Below are positions 28,585 to 38,177 of a stretch of DNA of 64,000 bases, piece after piece. Origin of the DNA: Pseudoalteromonas sp. T1lg48 (GTDB lineage Bacteria > Pseudomonadota > Gammaproteobacteria > Enterobacterales > Alteromonadaceae); the NCBI RefSeq assembly GCF_002964785.1, contig NZ_PQCC01000018.1, positions 857,047-921,046 on the forward strand. The letters are read 5' to 3'. The notes under the pieces were generated by a model, which was not told where the DNA came from, did not search any database, and saw nothing but the letters and a program-made list of their open reading frames with translations. Position numbers and translations under genes: made by a program. The number at the start of each line of letters is the position of its first letter. Within the stretch, counting starts at the first letter, position 1.

Positions 28585-29538
28585 CTAACTGGCCGACTCG
28601 TGCCGTGCTTTTACTTGCTGAATATGCGCCTTGTAATCTTCGGCTGTAGTGCTTTCTTCTCTCATGGATAAAAGCACATTAAATTCAGCTAATTGCGCCT
28701 TGCTAAATTTTGGCTCGGTAAAACCGTTAATGTAGTCATTCATATTGCTTAACATTACTACATTTTTTGGCATGTCCGTTTTAAAAGTCGCTTTATCGTT
28801 AAACACCACCAGCGATTCAATGCCTTCTTTAACCCCCAGAAAAGACTGGACCGCCAGGCAATGCTTATAATTTTGCCGCAACGGGTTCATAAACTGAGAT
28901 TTGTAGCGCAGGGTACGCTGTGTCCATTTAGCTTGCCTTTCATTGCCAAAAATCCAGCCACTGTAGTTCTTGCTTTCAATCACAAAAATACCAAATGGGC
29001 TCACCAACAGATGATCCACCTCGGTAAATTCACCGTTTTCGGTGCGCAGCAGAAGGTTTTCGTACAGGGTAAGATTGGTGCCCTTGGTTAGCTCTTTTAG
29101 TTTAAGGTTTACCCACCACTCTCCGATTGAGCCGGCTTTAAAGACCAATACCGCTTTAAATGCCGCCAGCAGCAAAAGGGCAAACCCAAACCACAAGCCC
29201 ATGGGGAGCAAGAAAGAAAGCATCAGCTCGAAGGCATTGACCGATTCATGGGTCACCTGTTGAGGTGGACTAGAAGAGTTGCGAGCCTTGACAGGGTTAG
29301 CAATTTTCGGACGTATGGTGATCTCGGTAGGCGTTGAGATTTCTGTATTCGTCGCCCGCGGGCTAACACAATGTCTATCGTACGCTTTTTTGGCAACAAG
29401 ATAAGGTGAGGACTGCTGCGCATGACTGAAGTCATTAATTTGATGTTGCAGCAAGATACACTCGGACTCGGTGTACTGCGCATTAGCAAGTAAGCCAGGG
29501 CTCAGTAGCAAGCTACTGAATAATAATGTCCATTTCAT
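28585..29538 (-). CDS. NERD-domain membrane protein
   Basis: About 317 residues from the start MKWTLLFSSLLL (29538), which gives a good signal sequence; an ATG seven codons upstream is less likely. Residues about 105-135 form a membrane helix (ELMLSFLLPMGLWFGFALLL). The NERD (nuclease-related) domain follows: LYENLLLRTENGEFTEVDHL, LVSPFGIFVIESKNYSGWI and a later FNDKATFK. The D...ExK pattern (EVDHLL...VIESKN) matches the restriction-endonuclease-like active site of the family. NERD proteins are widespread and mostly uncharacterised; a DNA-processing role is inferred from the fold only. Confidence 0.82.
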   Translation of the reverse strand: MKWTLLFSSLLLSPGLLANAQYTESECILLQHQINDFSHAQQSSPYLVAKKAYDRHCVSPRATNTEISTPTEITIRPKIANPVKARNSSSPPQQVTHESVNAFELMLSFLLPMGLWFGFALLLLAAFKAVLVFKAGSIGEWWVNLKLKELTKGTNLTLYENLLLRTENGEFTEVDHLLVSPFGIFVIESKNYSGWIFGNERQAKWTQRTLRYKSQFMNPLRQNYKHCLAVQSFLGVKEGIESLVVFNDKATFKTDMPKNVVMLSNMNDYINGFTEPKFSKAQLAEFNVLLSMREESTTAEDYKAHIQQVKARHESAS

Positions 29539-29639
29539 TATGTTTAACGCCACGTCCAATGTGAGCTAATAGAGTAAAACGCGGGTACTCACAGAGCAAT
29601 CGCGAATTAGGCAGGCTAAAAACAGCCTGCCTCGGAGGC

Positions 29640-29888
29640 TTAACGATAGAAAACTTCTACCGTGCCTTTGCTTTTAAGCAGTAGTGGTTGGCCACGACGG
29701 TCTAGCGCTTTCGGTGAGGCAACCTTAATCCAACCTTCGCTGATGCAGTATTCTTCTACGTCGAAACGCTCTTTGCCGTTAAAACGCACGCCAATCTCAT
29801 GCTTTAGAATTTCTTCGTTGTAGAACTTGCTACGCGGGTTGATAGAAAGCATATCTGGGATAGCGGGCTTTGCACTTGTATCTGTCAT
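29640..29888 (-). CDS. DUF3297 family protein
   Basis: 82 residues from the ATG at 29888 (MTDTSAKPAIPDML). The sequence shows the pattern LSINPRSKFYNEEILKHEIG, VRFNGKERFDVEEYCISEGW and the closing DRRGQPLLLKSKGTVEVFY that I associate with DUF3297, a small cytoplasmic family of unknown role in gammaproteobacteria. The frame stays open upstream to 30041 but that extension has a composition unlike a protein. The gene is divergent from the pyroglutamyl-peptidase-like gene. Confidence 0.82.
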   Translation of the reverse strand: MTDTSAKPAIPDMLSINPRSKFYNEEILKHEIGVRFNGKERFDVEEYCISEGWIKVASPKALDRRGQPLLLKSKGTVEVFYR

Positions 29889-30055
29889 GGTGGTTTTTCT
29901 TAAATTATGAATGTGGCCGCTATTGTAGGTAATACCGCAGCAATGCTCAATCACCACCACGCCAAAACATCCGACCGATTTATTTGCGCAGGGCAATGAG
30001 ACATAGGATAGTAACGCAAGCATCCAACTAGGCATTGACACTGTATAGGACCACT

Positions 30056-31204
30056 ATGATCAAAGCACTACTAGCCTCTGGCGTTATTTTATCCACCTTT
30101 CCAGCGTTTGCGGCCAACCTTACCGTTGAAGAACTGCGCATTGAAAAAGCCACCAGCGCCATGCCCCAGGTATTAAGCGCCTTTAGCACTGATATCAGTC
30201 AATTTGAGCAGCAATGGCAAACGGCCAAAAGCTATGCCGAAGCCAAAGATCGGGTTCACGCCCATGCCAGCGAACTATGGCAAAGCGCCAAACAACGCCT
30301 GACCAGCACAAATAGTTATGATGATCGCGAACTCTATTGGGCACGCCTGCAATCTAGCAAGGTGATGCGCTCGGTTAAACCCGCATTTGCGCTCAGTGAG
30401 ACCGAGCAAGCCGCCTTGCTAAGTCTGTTAGAGCACGGCAGCCGCGGCCGTGATGACCTGGAATACACTAAAGGCACGGCCAAAAAAATCCTTCTCACCG
30501 GCTTTGATCCCTTCTTGCTCGACAGGAACATTAACCAAAGCAACCCCTCCGGCGTAGCCGCGCTGTTACTCGATGGCCAGGTGATCAGTTTTAAGGGCGT
30601 ACAGGCGGAAATCAACACCGTGATGATCCCGGTGCGCTATGAGGATTTTGACCAGGGATTAATTGAAGAAATTCTCGCCCCCTACTACGCCCTGAATAAT
30701 GTGGATATGGTGGTCACCGTGAGCATGGGCCGCAAAGACTTCGACCTTGAGCGCTTTCCCGGTAAGCGCCGCAGTGTTACCGCTCCGGATAACGCCAATA
30801 TCGTTTATGGCGGCACGCAAACCGCGCCGAAAATTTCCAGCCTCAATGGTCGCCCCTTACCCGGCGACGAGTTTGTGCAGTTCAGCCTGCCGGTAACGCA
30901 AATGCAACAGGCCAAGGGCTCATATAAAATCATCGACAACCACAAGGTCACCACGCTGGAAAAAACCTTTGAGCCGAAGACCTTGGAAGAGCTTAAAAAC
31001 GCCGTTGCTGTAAACGGCGGCGGTGGCGGCTATTTATCGAACGAGATCTCCTATCGCAGTATTCGCCTGCGTAACGAGCTCGATTCCGACATTCCCACTG
31101 GGCATATTCACACCCCGCGTATCGCCCAGTTTGAACCTGAAGTGGAAGCAAAAATTGTGGCCCAGATTAAGGCCATGCTGGAGCACAGTCTCACGGCGCT
31201 GTAG
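30056..31204 (+). CDS. Exported pyroglutamyl-peptidase-like protein, catalytic Cys replaced by Ser
   Basis: 382 residues with signal peptide MIKALLASGV...FAA. AGGA lies five bases before the ATG. From about residue 147 it matches peptidase family C15: TGFDPFLLDRNINQSNPSG, then VTVSMGRKDFDLERF with the active-site Glu, and GHIHTPR with the active-site His (about H352). In the position where C15 enzymes have GxYxCN with the catalytic Cys, this protein has GGYLSNE (about S328). An N-terminal helical region (20-140) is extra; normal C15 enzymes are about 215 residues and cytoplasmic. It is either inactive, acts as a Ser enzyme or binds rather than cuts its substrate. Its 3' half is duplicated at 35348-36002. 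Confidence 0.82.
   Translation: MIKALLASGVILSTFPAFAANLTVEELRIEKATSAMPQVLSAFSTDISQFEQQWQTAKSYAEAKDRVHAHASELWQSAKQRLTSTNSYDDRELYWARLQSSKVMRSVKPAFALSETEQAALLSLLEHGSRGRDDLEYTKGTAKKILLTGFDPFLLDRNINQSNPSGVAALLLDGQVISFKGVQAEINTVMIPVRYEDFDQGLIEEILAPYYALNNVDMVVTVSMGRKDFDLERFPGKRRSVTAPDNANIVYGGTQTAPKISSLNGRPLPGDEFVQFSLPVTQMQQAKGSYKIIDNHKVTTLEKTFEPKTLEELKNAVAVNGGGGGYLSNEISYRSIRLRNELDSDIPTGHIHTPRIAQFEPEVEAKIVAQIKAMLEHSLTAL
30550..31204 (+). repeat. Direct repeat, copy 1 (3' part of C15-like gene)
   Basis: This 655-base segment is repeated without gaps at 35348-36002, an offset of 4798 at both ends. Over the shared 206 or so residues the two translations differ at four or so positions (N/S, S/P, D/N, L/I). 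Confidence 0.95.
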
Positions 31205-31382
31205 TCATCACCCAGCAGCATTTGAAGACCACACAGATCTAGGATTCACCCGGCAACGCCTGGTTGTCGGGTGAATAACAAGCCGCACACCTAGGTAAGC
31301 GTCGTTGTTATTTCTTCTGGCTAGCTTGATAAGCTTCCAGCATCAGGCCATCTATTGAAATGAGTGTAATCAAGGCATAAAA

Positions 31383-31409
31383 AAGCCCCGATGCGGTTGC
31401 TCGGGGCTT
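31383..31409 (-). terminator. Terminator of the large lipoprotein gene
   Basis: A 9-bp stem AAGCCCCGA / TCGGGGCTT around a nine-base loop; on the minus strand the T-rich tail TTTTTT follows. It sits just beyond the stop at 31420. Confidence 0.9.
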
Positions 31410-31419
31410 CTCTTATTGG

Positions 31420-34400
31420 CTATTTACTCGTTGGAGTCGGATTACCATCCTTATCTAGACCGAACAGCGTCTCCGGCGGCGGATTAGAGTCCAGATTACA
31501 GCTATCACCGTAACAGGCTAGGTGACATTCAACACCGGGCACCTGATTTTCAGGCGTGACTATGCTGAAGTCAACGCCCCAGCCATTGTCATTATCTTCG
31601 CTGGTACGAGTATGAGCATCGGCACTGGCAACCTCCTGACACTCGGGGCGTGTTTTTGAATCCAGATACCACTGTAGAAAGGCTGCCTCCTCACTGACAC
31701 AGCGGCGATATTGCGTCACCTGTAAACCATTACTAACCGCTAGTTCAGGTATCCAGTAGCCGGTATTGGTTACGCCATCGTAATCCACTCGCACATCGTT
31801 CATGCAGTAAGGATGAGTATCTGGACAGCGGATGGTCATCCCCAAGATTAGATCCAAGTCCGAACAGGGATCTTGATGATCTCTGTCACCGCATAGCACA
31901 CACTCGGAGCCCGGCCTCGCAGCGTATTTTGGTACGTATTGCTCCGTTGTGCCACGAAGGTAATTTTCTAGGTAGGAGCGGTTATTGATCTGAATGGTAC
32001 GGCGTACCTCAAAACTCTTACCTGTTGTTATGTCCGTAGCCGTCATAAGCACATTAACCGAATAGTCGGGGTCATTGTCATCGGGTGCCTCCCAAAGGAA
32101 GAATGAGGCCGTATTACCGCTTGCCGAACGAGGTAAGGGCGGCACTACAAGTGGAGCATCTTTACAAGGGGTACCATCTTCATTAACGCATTGATACATG
32201 TCCATCGGCAGGCTATCCGGATCGTCCAAGCCTATCGGGGTAATAGTCCACTGAAAGGTATAATTACCACTGCCACCACCTGCAATCGCCAGCATTTCTA
32301 ATCTGTCGGAAGCGAGTACCCCTGGCGGTGCTGAGATATCGGCAATAAACTCGGTCAATTGGCTCACCACCTTAACCTGTTGGGTTACATGCACCTCACC
32401 ACCATTACGATCATGGATAACAAAAGTAAAATTCAGCTGTTTTGGCCCGGCTGTGACATCGGGCAAATCGGTTAGCTGCCAGGTGCCTGCCTGCACAGGG
32501 GTAATGGTCACCTGGTCACTGTCACCGGCTTCCTGCACTACATTCATACGATAAGGACCGACACCACCAACGGGGCTAGGCGCATGCAAATAAGCGGCAT
32601 GACCACTTAACACAGTGACCGGCGCCATGCTTGCGACACTCAGCGGATCTGCCGGTGGCACAACTGGGCGGTGCGTCTCACCCGCCGATACCATCAAGGA
32701 CAACAAGGCCTCATCACGCTGCCCCCCCGGACACTCAACAACACCTCGGAAATGATAGCTCGAAGCCTTATCAGCAGGGACCGCCGACAAATCGATTCTA
32801 GGCGAGGGTGTATGCTCAGAGCCGCCGACAAAGGGTACTACTAATTCACTCTCCACTCCCGTCAATTCCTGAGTCCAGTCGATAATACAATTACCCGCAT
32901 CGCCATGAAGTGAGACACTCAGGGGAACATCGGTCAGTGAGCTGCTTGCTGTTTCTCGCTGGGCAACCGAAGGCACTTTCCAACGCACCGGCTCGGTAAT
33001 ATTTTTTACGACCAGATCCAACGGCAGTGTCCGGCTTTGGCCGTCGGCACTGTTCACTGCTACTTGGAAGTGCAACACCACATCTACCGGGACATCAACA
33101 TCAGTCAAACTAAACGACGGCGTACGCGTGGTCTCATCAAGCAAGGTTATATCTGGATCATTTACATCACCTTTATACGTCCATGCATAAAGATAAGGCC
33201 CTTCTCCCCCCATGACTGATACAGCCAACTGCACATGTTCCTGCCCTTCAGTCGCACTCAAAAGCCCTGGCTCAGACAGTACCAATTCTTTGTACTTATT
33301 CGGCGTCGTAGTTACCACGGTGGGTTCCGTTTCAGCCTTGCCGGTATCCGTCGGATGAAAGATTTTCACCGGCTGCACCTGGCTTATTTCACGCCCGCCT
33401 TTAACACCTGTTATTAATAACTGAGCCGTAGCGCTATCTACTTTAAGTAACGGCGCAGAAATACGAATTCGCGTTTGGCCACTTTCTAAGGCGCTGATCC
33501 CCTCTACGGTAAGCTCGGTGCCAGCCGTTTGAAATACTTGTACCTTTTCGAGTGAGGTATACAGATCACCACTGTCACCGGCGGTGATATGAAAGGGCTT
33601 ATTGATAACCGGTTGCGGTACTTCTGGGGTAACTACCGCTTTTGAGGGCTGGACGGTGACCACAAGCTGTGCGGTTGCCTTTTTGCCCTTGCTGTCGATC
33701 ACTTCCACTTTAAAGTGGAGATCTTCAGCGGTAGTAATTTTAGGCAGCTCCACACTCGGCTTCGCTTGATCGGACGGCAAACCGCCGAGCACCTCGGTGC
33801 CACCAACCTGAGTCCAGCTGTAAGTATAAGGTTCTTTGCCGCCGGTTACAGCTACCGCCAGGTTTTCCTGCTCACCCGCTAGATTGCTAGTAGCAGGCAT
33901 GGCCTCAACGGCCAGAGGGGGAAGCACAGCATGAACAACAGGCAAAGCAACAGACAATGGCTTACCACTTGGTTTCGACTTCGCCGCACCATCTCCCGAG
34001 GTCGTCGTAGAGTCGTGGTCTTTGGTCGTTGCCTCTACGGGCTGATGAACCTGAAGCGCTACCTCAGAGGTACTGGTTTCGCCAGTGGAATCGGTTACTT
34101 GAACCTTAAAGACAATATTGCCTTTGGCCAGCGTAGATGTAACACCATCGGAGCTGGTGAACACATCGGGCACTATAAATTTAGGATTACTTGAATTTGG
34201 ATCATCCAATGTGATGGGTAACACAGTCGGGTCAGGGCTAATCTGCGTCCACATGTAGCTCAATGGGCCATTAATAGAAGATGCCTGCACCGACAGGGCG
34301 GTTTCTGCACCCGCTTGAACAACACGGTTTGAGGTGGTCTGGGTTAATACCGGAGCCTCATGGTTGCGGATATAAATAGCCGCCTTGGCGGTATCCGTTA

Positions 34401-35118
34401 CTCCTCGGTTGTCACTCACCCGCACTTCAATATCCACGCGTCCCGGTGTTGAAGGAGCGATAAAGGAAACGGAACGGTAGTCTGGATTCTCCAGATCGGA
34501 TGTTTTTAGCGTCAAGCCACCGCCTGAACCGCCAATAACACGCCACTGGTAGGTTGCCTTGCCGACCAACACATTCTTGTTTTTCAAAAAAGAGTGTAAA
34601 GTGGTTTTCTGGCCCGTGTAGGTGTGGCGGCCATCATCGCCGATGTATGCCTCAAGAAAGCGTTCGGGTCGCTCCTCGGCACTGAGCCTATGCACCCCAG
34701 CTTTGGCCTTGCTATGAGCACCACATTCCTGACCATCCCCATCAAAACAGGGACGAATGCTGTAGCAAAATGCCGCAGGTGCCGTCGGCGGCACATCGAA
34801 ATAGGTCAGTTGTGGGGTTTTTACCAAGGCCGTGCCGCACTGGCTAACGTCAATATCTTCACACAGCCCGTTAACCCGGCCCTCCGGCACAGGACAGCGA
34901 AACACCTCGTAGTTAGTGGCTCCCTTTACGGCTACCCAGTCTAACTGCACCCCGGCCTCGGAGCTGTCCACCCCAAAACTGCTAACAGTGGGTTGCTCCA
35001 CCTTGATACTGACATGTCCATCATCATTACAACCTGTCAACAAGGCTGCTATGAATCCTATGCCGACCACCCAACCGCGTTTGCAGTTGCTGGTCGCCCT
35101 AGATAATTCACTATACAT
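31420..35118 (-). CDS. Large lipoprotein with repeated Ig-like domains and a Cys-rich C-terminus
   Basis: About 1232 residues from the start MYSELSRATSNC (35118), chosen because it leads directly to a lipoprotein signal GIGFIAALLTGC; upstream in-frame starts add 16 polar residues. The body is a string of about 90-110-residue beta domains with a recurring Y-x-W-T/R-x-V core (YQWRVIGG, YMWTQISPD, YSWTQVGG, YAWTYKG, FQWTITPIG), typical of PKD/cadherin-like or bacterial Ig-like folds. The last 170 residues are Cys-rich (ECVLCGDRDHQDPCSDL and later CHLACYGDSCNL). It is probably a surface adhesin or structural protein; I do not recognise a characterised relative. It is flanked by two direct copies of the C15-like sequence. 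Confidence 0.78.
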   Translation of the reverse strand: MYSELSRATSNCKRGWVVGIGFIAALLTGCNDDGHVSIKVEQPTVSSFGVDSSEAGVQLDWVAVKGATNYEVFRCPVPEGRVNGLCEDIDVSQCGTALVKTPQLTYFDVPPTAPAAFCYSIRPCFDGDGQECGAHSKAKAGVHRLSAEERPERFLEAYIGDDGRHTYTGQKTTLHSFLKNKNVLVGKATYQWRVIGGSGGGLTLKTSDLENPDYRSVSFIAPSTPGRVDIEVRVSDNRGVTDTAKAAIYIRNHEAPVLTQTTSNRVVQAGAETALSVQASSINGPLSYMWTQISPDPTVLPITLDDPNSSNPKFIVPDVFTSSDGVTSTLAKGNIVFKVQVTDSTGETSTSEVALQVHQPVEATTKDHDSTTTSGDGAAKSKPSGKPLSVALPVVHAVLPPLAVEAMPATSNLAGEQENLAVAVTGGKEPYTYSWTQVGGTEVLGGLPSDQAKPSVELPKITTAEDLHFKVEVIDSKGKKATAQLVVTVQPSKAVVTPEVPQPVINKPFHITAGDSGDLYTSLEKVQVFQTAGTELTVEGISALESGQTRIRISAPLLKVDSATAQLLITGVKGGREISQVQPVKIFHPTDTGKAETEPTVVTTTPNKYKELVLSEPGLLSATEGQEHVQLAVSVMGGEGPYLYAWTYKGDVNDPDITLLDETTRTPSFSLTDVDVPVDVVLHFQVAVNSADGQSRTLPLDLVVKNITEPVRWKVPSVAQRETASSSLTDVPLSVSLHGDAGNCIIDWTQELTGVESELVVPFVGGSEHTPSPRIDLSAVPADKASSYHFRGVVECPGGQRDEALLSLMVSAGETHRPVVPPADPLSVASMAPVTVLSGHAAYLHAPSPVGGVGPYRMNVVQEAGDSDQVTITPVQAGTWQLTDLPDVTAGPKQLNFTFVIHDRNGGEVHVTQQVKVVSQLTEFIADISAPPGVLASDRLEMLAIAGGGSGNYTFQWTITPIGLDDPDSLPMDMYQCVNEDGTPCKDAPLVVPPLPRSASGNTASFFLWEAPDDNDPDYSVNVLMTATDITTGKSFEVRRTIQINNRSYLENYLRGTTEQYVPKYAARPGSECVLCGDRDHQDPCSDLDLILGMTIRCPDTHPYCMNDVRVDYDGVTNTGYWIPELAVSNGLQVTQYRRCVSEEAAFLQWYLDSKTRPECQEVASADAHTRTSEDNDNGWGVDFSIVTPENQVPGVECHLACYGDSCNLDSNPPPETLFGLDKDGNPTPTSK

Positions 35119-35300
35119 CTCTTCCTGTCTCCCTATCTGTATAACCCGGTTATTACCCTCACGCATGGTCTTTCTGATTCTATAGGAACAGAGGAGAAAT
35201 AGAAAATAAATAGGGCCTTGTTACACATGGTTTTTTTAGGGTTACTGATGGTTTTTTAGGCCAACAAGACCGCTAAGAACCAAGGGCCTAATCGCCCACG

Positions 35301-35353
35301 GGCACATGCCCTACCTTCACCAAGATCACCGTTTCTTCGTTTACGTACGGCGT
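35301..35353 (-). repeat. 53-bp copy of the 3' end of the cupin gene
   Basis: Identical over 53 bases to 38191-38243, the 3' end of the double-cupin gene, in the same orientation. Read on the minus strand it encodes TPYVNEETVILVKVGHV and then diverges (PVGD, stop). It directly abuts the C15-like fragment, with CGGCGT shared by both at the joint. Confidence 0.93.
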
Positions 35354-36002
35354 AGCCGCGCTGTTACTCGATGGCCAGGTGATCAGTTTTAAGGGCGTAC
35401 AGGCGGAAATCAACACCGTGATGATCCCGGTGCGTTATGAAGACTTTGACCAGGGTCTGATTGAAGAGATCCTCGCTCCCTACTACGCCCTGAACAGCGT
35501 GGATATGGTGGTCACCGTGAGCATGGGTCGTAAAGACTTTGACCTTGAGCGCTTTCCCGGCAAACGTCGCAGCGTCACCGCTCCGGATAACGCCAATATC
35601 GTTTATGGCGGCACGCAAACGGCACCGAAAATCTCCAGCCTCAATGGCCGTCCCTTACCTGGCGATGAGTTTGTGCAGTTCAGCCTGCCGGTAACGCAAA
35701 TGCAACAGGCCAAGGGCCCATATAAAATCATCGACAACCACAAGGTCACCACGTTGGAGAAAACCTTTGAGCCCAAGACCTTGGAAGAGCTTAAAAACGC
35801 CGTTGCGGTCAACGGTGGCGGTGGCGGCTATTTATCGAACGAGATCTCCTATCGCAGTATTCGCCTGCGCAACGAGCTCAATTCCGACATTCCCACTGGG
35901 CATATTCACACCCCGCGTATCGCCCAGTTTGAACCTGAAGTGGAAGCAAAAATTGTGGCCCAGATTAAGGCCATGCTGGAGCACAGCCTCACGGCCATTT
36001 AG
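35348..36002 (+). pseudogene. Truncated copy of the C15-like gene
   Basis: It repeats codons of the gene at 30056 from GVAALLLDGQ to the stop, but lacks the signal peptide, the N-terminal region and the TGFDPF motif. The frame is intact, with a GTG at 35379 as the only early start; without a signal peptide the product would probably not work as the parent does. It keeps the Ser substitution (GGYLSNE). Its own terminator follows at 36041. The left border is the cupin-tail joint at 35348-35353. Confidence 0.88.
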
Positions 36003-36040
36003 CGCTTGCCTGCGCCAATGGCGAGCAAGATCAATAAAAA

Positions 36041-36056
36041 AGCGCCTTAGGGCGCT
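36041..36056. terminator. Bidirectional terminator
   Basis: Stem AGCGCC / GGCGCT with a TTAG loop, AAAAAA on the left and TTTTTTT on the right. It can end both the rightward C15-like fragment and the leftward CopC-CopD-DUF4440 unit. Confidence 0.88.
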
Positions 36057-36157
36057 TTTTTTATTAGCGTTATGCATCAAGATAATCACTTGAACGCAAT
36101 CACTTGCGAGTGCGTCTGGCCTGGCAGCCAGAACCAGGGCTCTAGTGGCGCCAGGGC

Positions 36158-36622
36158 TTAGTTAGACCAGTGAATATGCTTTATTTTCCACTGCCCGTCT
36201 TGTTGCTCCAGCACTATGGTTTCCATACCCTCATAATCGTATTGCTTATCCTTATAGGTGCCTTTGGTATGGCTGCGTGAAACAGAAACCGCCGTGTTAC
36301 CGAAAACCTCTACCTGATGTTCCAGTGTTTTTGATTCCATCATTTTCAGGTATTTCATATCGGATAACATATGATGATGCGCATATTCGTCGGCACTGCG
36401 CTCTACGCGCCCGCCCTCGAAAATAATAATATCATCGGCAAGCTGTGCCTTGGCGAGCGCCTTATCACCGCTTTTAAGGGCCTGTTTAAAGGTTAGCACC
36501 GCCTTGGCCGCGGCCGTGTCCAACCCTTTGAACAGTTTCGCGTCTTTTTCATCGCCACTCTGGGCTTGCACGGCAACGCTGGTCGTTGCCAGCAGGAATA
36601 AAAATGCGGATAGTAATTTCAT
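36158..36622 (-). CDS. Exported NTF2-like (DUF4440/SnoaL-type) protein
   Basis: 154 residues, signal peptide ending SVAVQA. The remainder looks like a cystatin/NTF2 fold: helices in AAKAVLTFKQALKSGDKALA, then LADDIIIFEGGRVERSADEY with HHHM, and closing beta strands (NTAVSVSRSHTK, METIVLEQQDGQWKIKHIHW). That pattern is typical of DUF4440/SnoaL-like proteins. It is the last gene after copC and copD (21-base gap), so a periplasmic role in copper handling is possible; the HHHM and HIHW motifs could bind metal, but this is conjecture. Confidence 0.78.
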   Translation of the reverse strand: MKLLSAFLFLLATTSVAVQAQSGDEKDAKLFKGLDTAAAKAVLTFKQALKSGDKALAKAQLADDIIIFEGGRVERSADEYAHHHMLSDMKYLKMMESKTLEHQVEVFGNTAVSVSRSHTKGTYKDKQYDYEGMETIVLEQQDGQWKIKHIHWSN

Positions 36623-36643
36623 TATGCTTCTCTTTTTATTGTT

Positions 36644-37546
36644 TTAGTTAGTAGGGCCTACCACACTGGTTAAGCAAGCGGTTACGGCCAAAATGGCCCC
36701 TGCGATGACCATCTCTAGAGTGATGGAGTTAGCTAACACCGCCCGCCCATCCGGGTTGTTAAGCCGAGGAACGAGTATAAACTTGTGCCTGGCGGCCAGC
36801 GCCAATATACACAGCACTAACACTAGCTTAATCAGTAAGGTTTGTCCGTAACTCGACGCAAACAGTGCCTGAGGGCTGCTGAGCAATTGAAACGCCAAAT
36901 AGGTGCCAGCCAAGAGTAAAACACCAACCAATACACTAGCCTGCCGTGAAAAGCGGTTCATCAGGGCTATTAGCCCATCATCATTGAGCACCTCAACGGC
37001 ATGTTTAAGCGGATACAGGGCCCCAAACCACCAGGCCATCACCACGACATGCACCATTAAAAGCGCTTTTTCTAGCGCCGTTAACTCAGAAACATGCCCG
37101 ACCAAGGTAAAGGAGTAGGCAAGCATTAATAAGCTGGCAGCAAACAGGCCATGGCGCGCCCATTTAACTAATGTGGCTTTGGCAGAGCACGCCAATAGCA
37201 TCACCGCCCCTAAGGCAGCCAGGCAGCCCAGGACTCTCACCTGGGTCGCTTCGCCTATGGATGAATCCCACATAATTTCCAGGATAAAGCCATCGAACGC
37301 GCCGCCAATGCCGTCTTCTGCCATGGCACCGGTATTGGCAAAAAACCAAACAGCATTGCCGGCAAAGGCAAGCATAACCAGGGATAATGGCAGGCAAATG
37401 CCGCTCAATACGCCTGGCCGTGCGGGGTCCTTTTCATGGGCAAACACCTGACCCAAGAAGGCATAACCGGCAACACCGGCAAAGCCTGCATAAAAGGCCA
37501 TTTTCGCTAGCACAATGATGGTATTCCAGATAAACACGTCCATCAC
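36644..37546 (-). CDS. copD: CopD family copper membrane protein
   Basis: 300 residues with eight or so membrane segments spread along the chain and conserved-looking elements such as VHVVVMAWWFGALYPLKH and FSRQASVLVGVLLLAGTYLA, as in the CopD/YebZ family. CopD works with periplasmic CopC in copper import or tolerance. It begins 16 bases after the copC stop. YebZ-type proteins of this length are normal. Direction of copper movement cannot be decided from sequence. Confidence 0.88.
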   Translation of the reverse strand: MMDVFIWNTIIVLAKMAFYAGFAGVAGYAFLGQVFAHEKDPARPGVLSGICLPLSLVMLAFAGNAVWFFANTGAMAEDGIGGAFDGFILEIMWDSSIGEATQVRVLGCLAALGAVMLLACSAKATLVKWARHGLFAASLLMLAYSFTLVGHVSELTALEKALLMVHVVVMAWWFGALYPLKHAVEVLNDDGLIALMNRFSRQASVLVGVLLLAGTYLAFQLLSSPQALFASSYGQTLLIKLVLVLCILALAARHKFILVPRLNNPDGRAVLANSITLEMVIAGAILAVTACLTSVVGPTN

Positions 37547-37562
37547 TGGGTATTAGCCCTGC

Positions 37563-37910
37563 TTAGTTCACAACAAAGCTAACGCTGCTTTTCATTTTAT
37601 GGCCGTCTTGGCCAAGAAAAATCATATCAACCTGATAGTTTGAGGGCGCAAGTTCAGGAAGTGCCCAGGAATGCTCAAGACTCGCTTCCTTAGTGGGCTT
37701 AAAGCCAAATTTAATGGCCTCACCCTGCGCATTTTTTAGTGATACCTTCACCAGGCGCACTTCTTTGGTAAAAGTGAGTGATAACAGCTCGGGTGTTTGA
37801 GCTAGCGTGGCCTTATCAGCGGGCACGCTGGTTTTCAAATCGACATGGGCAAAGACCGCAGCGCTAAACGCAAGCGTGATTGCCGCAAGAAAGTGAATTA
37901 ATGATTTCAT
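37563..37910 (-). CDS. copC: CopC periplasmic copper-binding protein
   Basis: 115 residues. The signal is cleaved before His22 (VFA-HVDLKTSVPAD), giving the N-terminal His that forms the Cu(II) site in CopC. The second half of the site, DxH, is present as DGH (D102, H104). The chain lacks the Met-rich loop of the Cu(I) site, so it looks like the Cu(II)-only type. First gene of a leftward unit with copD and the DUF4440 protein. Confidence 0.9.
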   Translation of the reverse strand: MKSLIHFLAAITLAFSAAVFAHVDLKTSVPADKATLAQTPELLSLTFTKEVRLVKVSLKNAQGEAIKFGFKPTKEASLEHSWALPELAPSNYQVDMIFLGQDGHKMKSSVSFVVN

Positions 37911-38177
37911 TGTTACCTCGATTATTTTTTATTTATAAGATCACGCCGATAGGCAGACAACTGATACACCAGGCCTGCAGCACCTGCACATCTGCCGACG
38001 TTTCATTCGAAATTTATCACATTGCGTTGTTACTTATTGTCTTTATTGCAATGCGTTTGCAGCCCTATCTAACCAGATATACCCCGGTGTTAAAAGGAAT
38101 GTGATAAAAAACGGTGCAAAACCAGCGCCGGTTCCTTAATTGAACCACCTAGCCGGGCCGCAGGTATTGCGCCAAGG

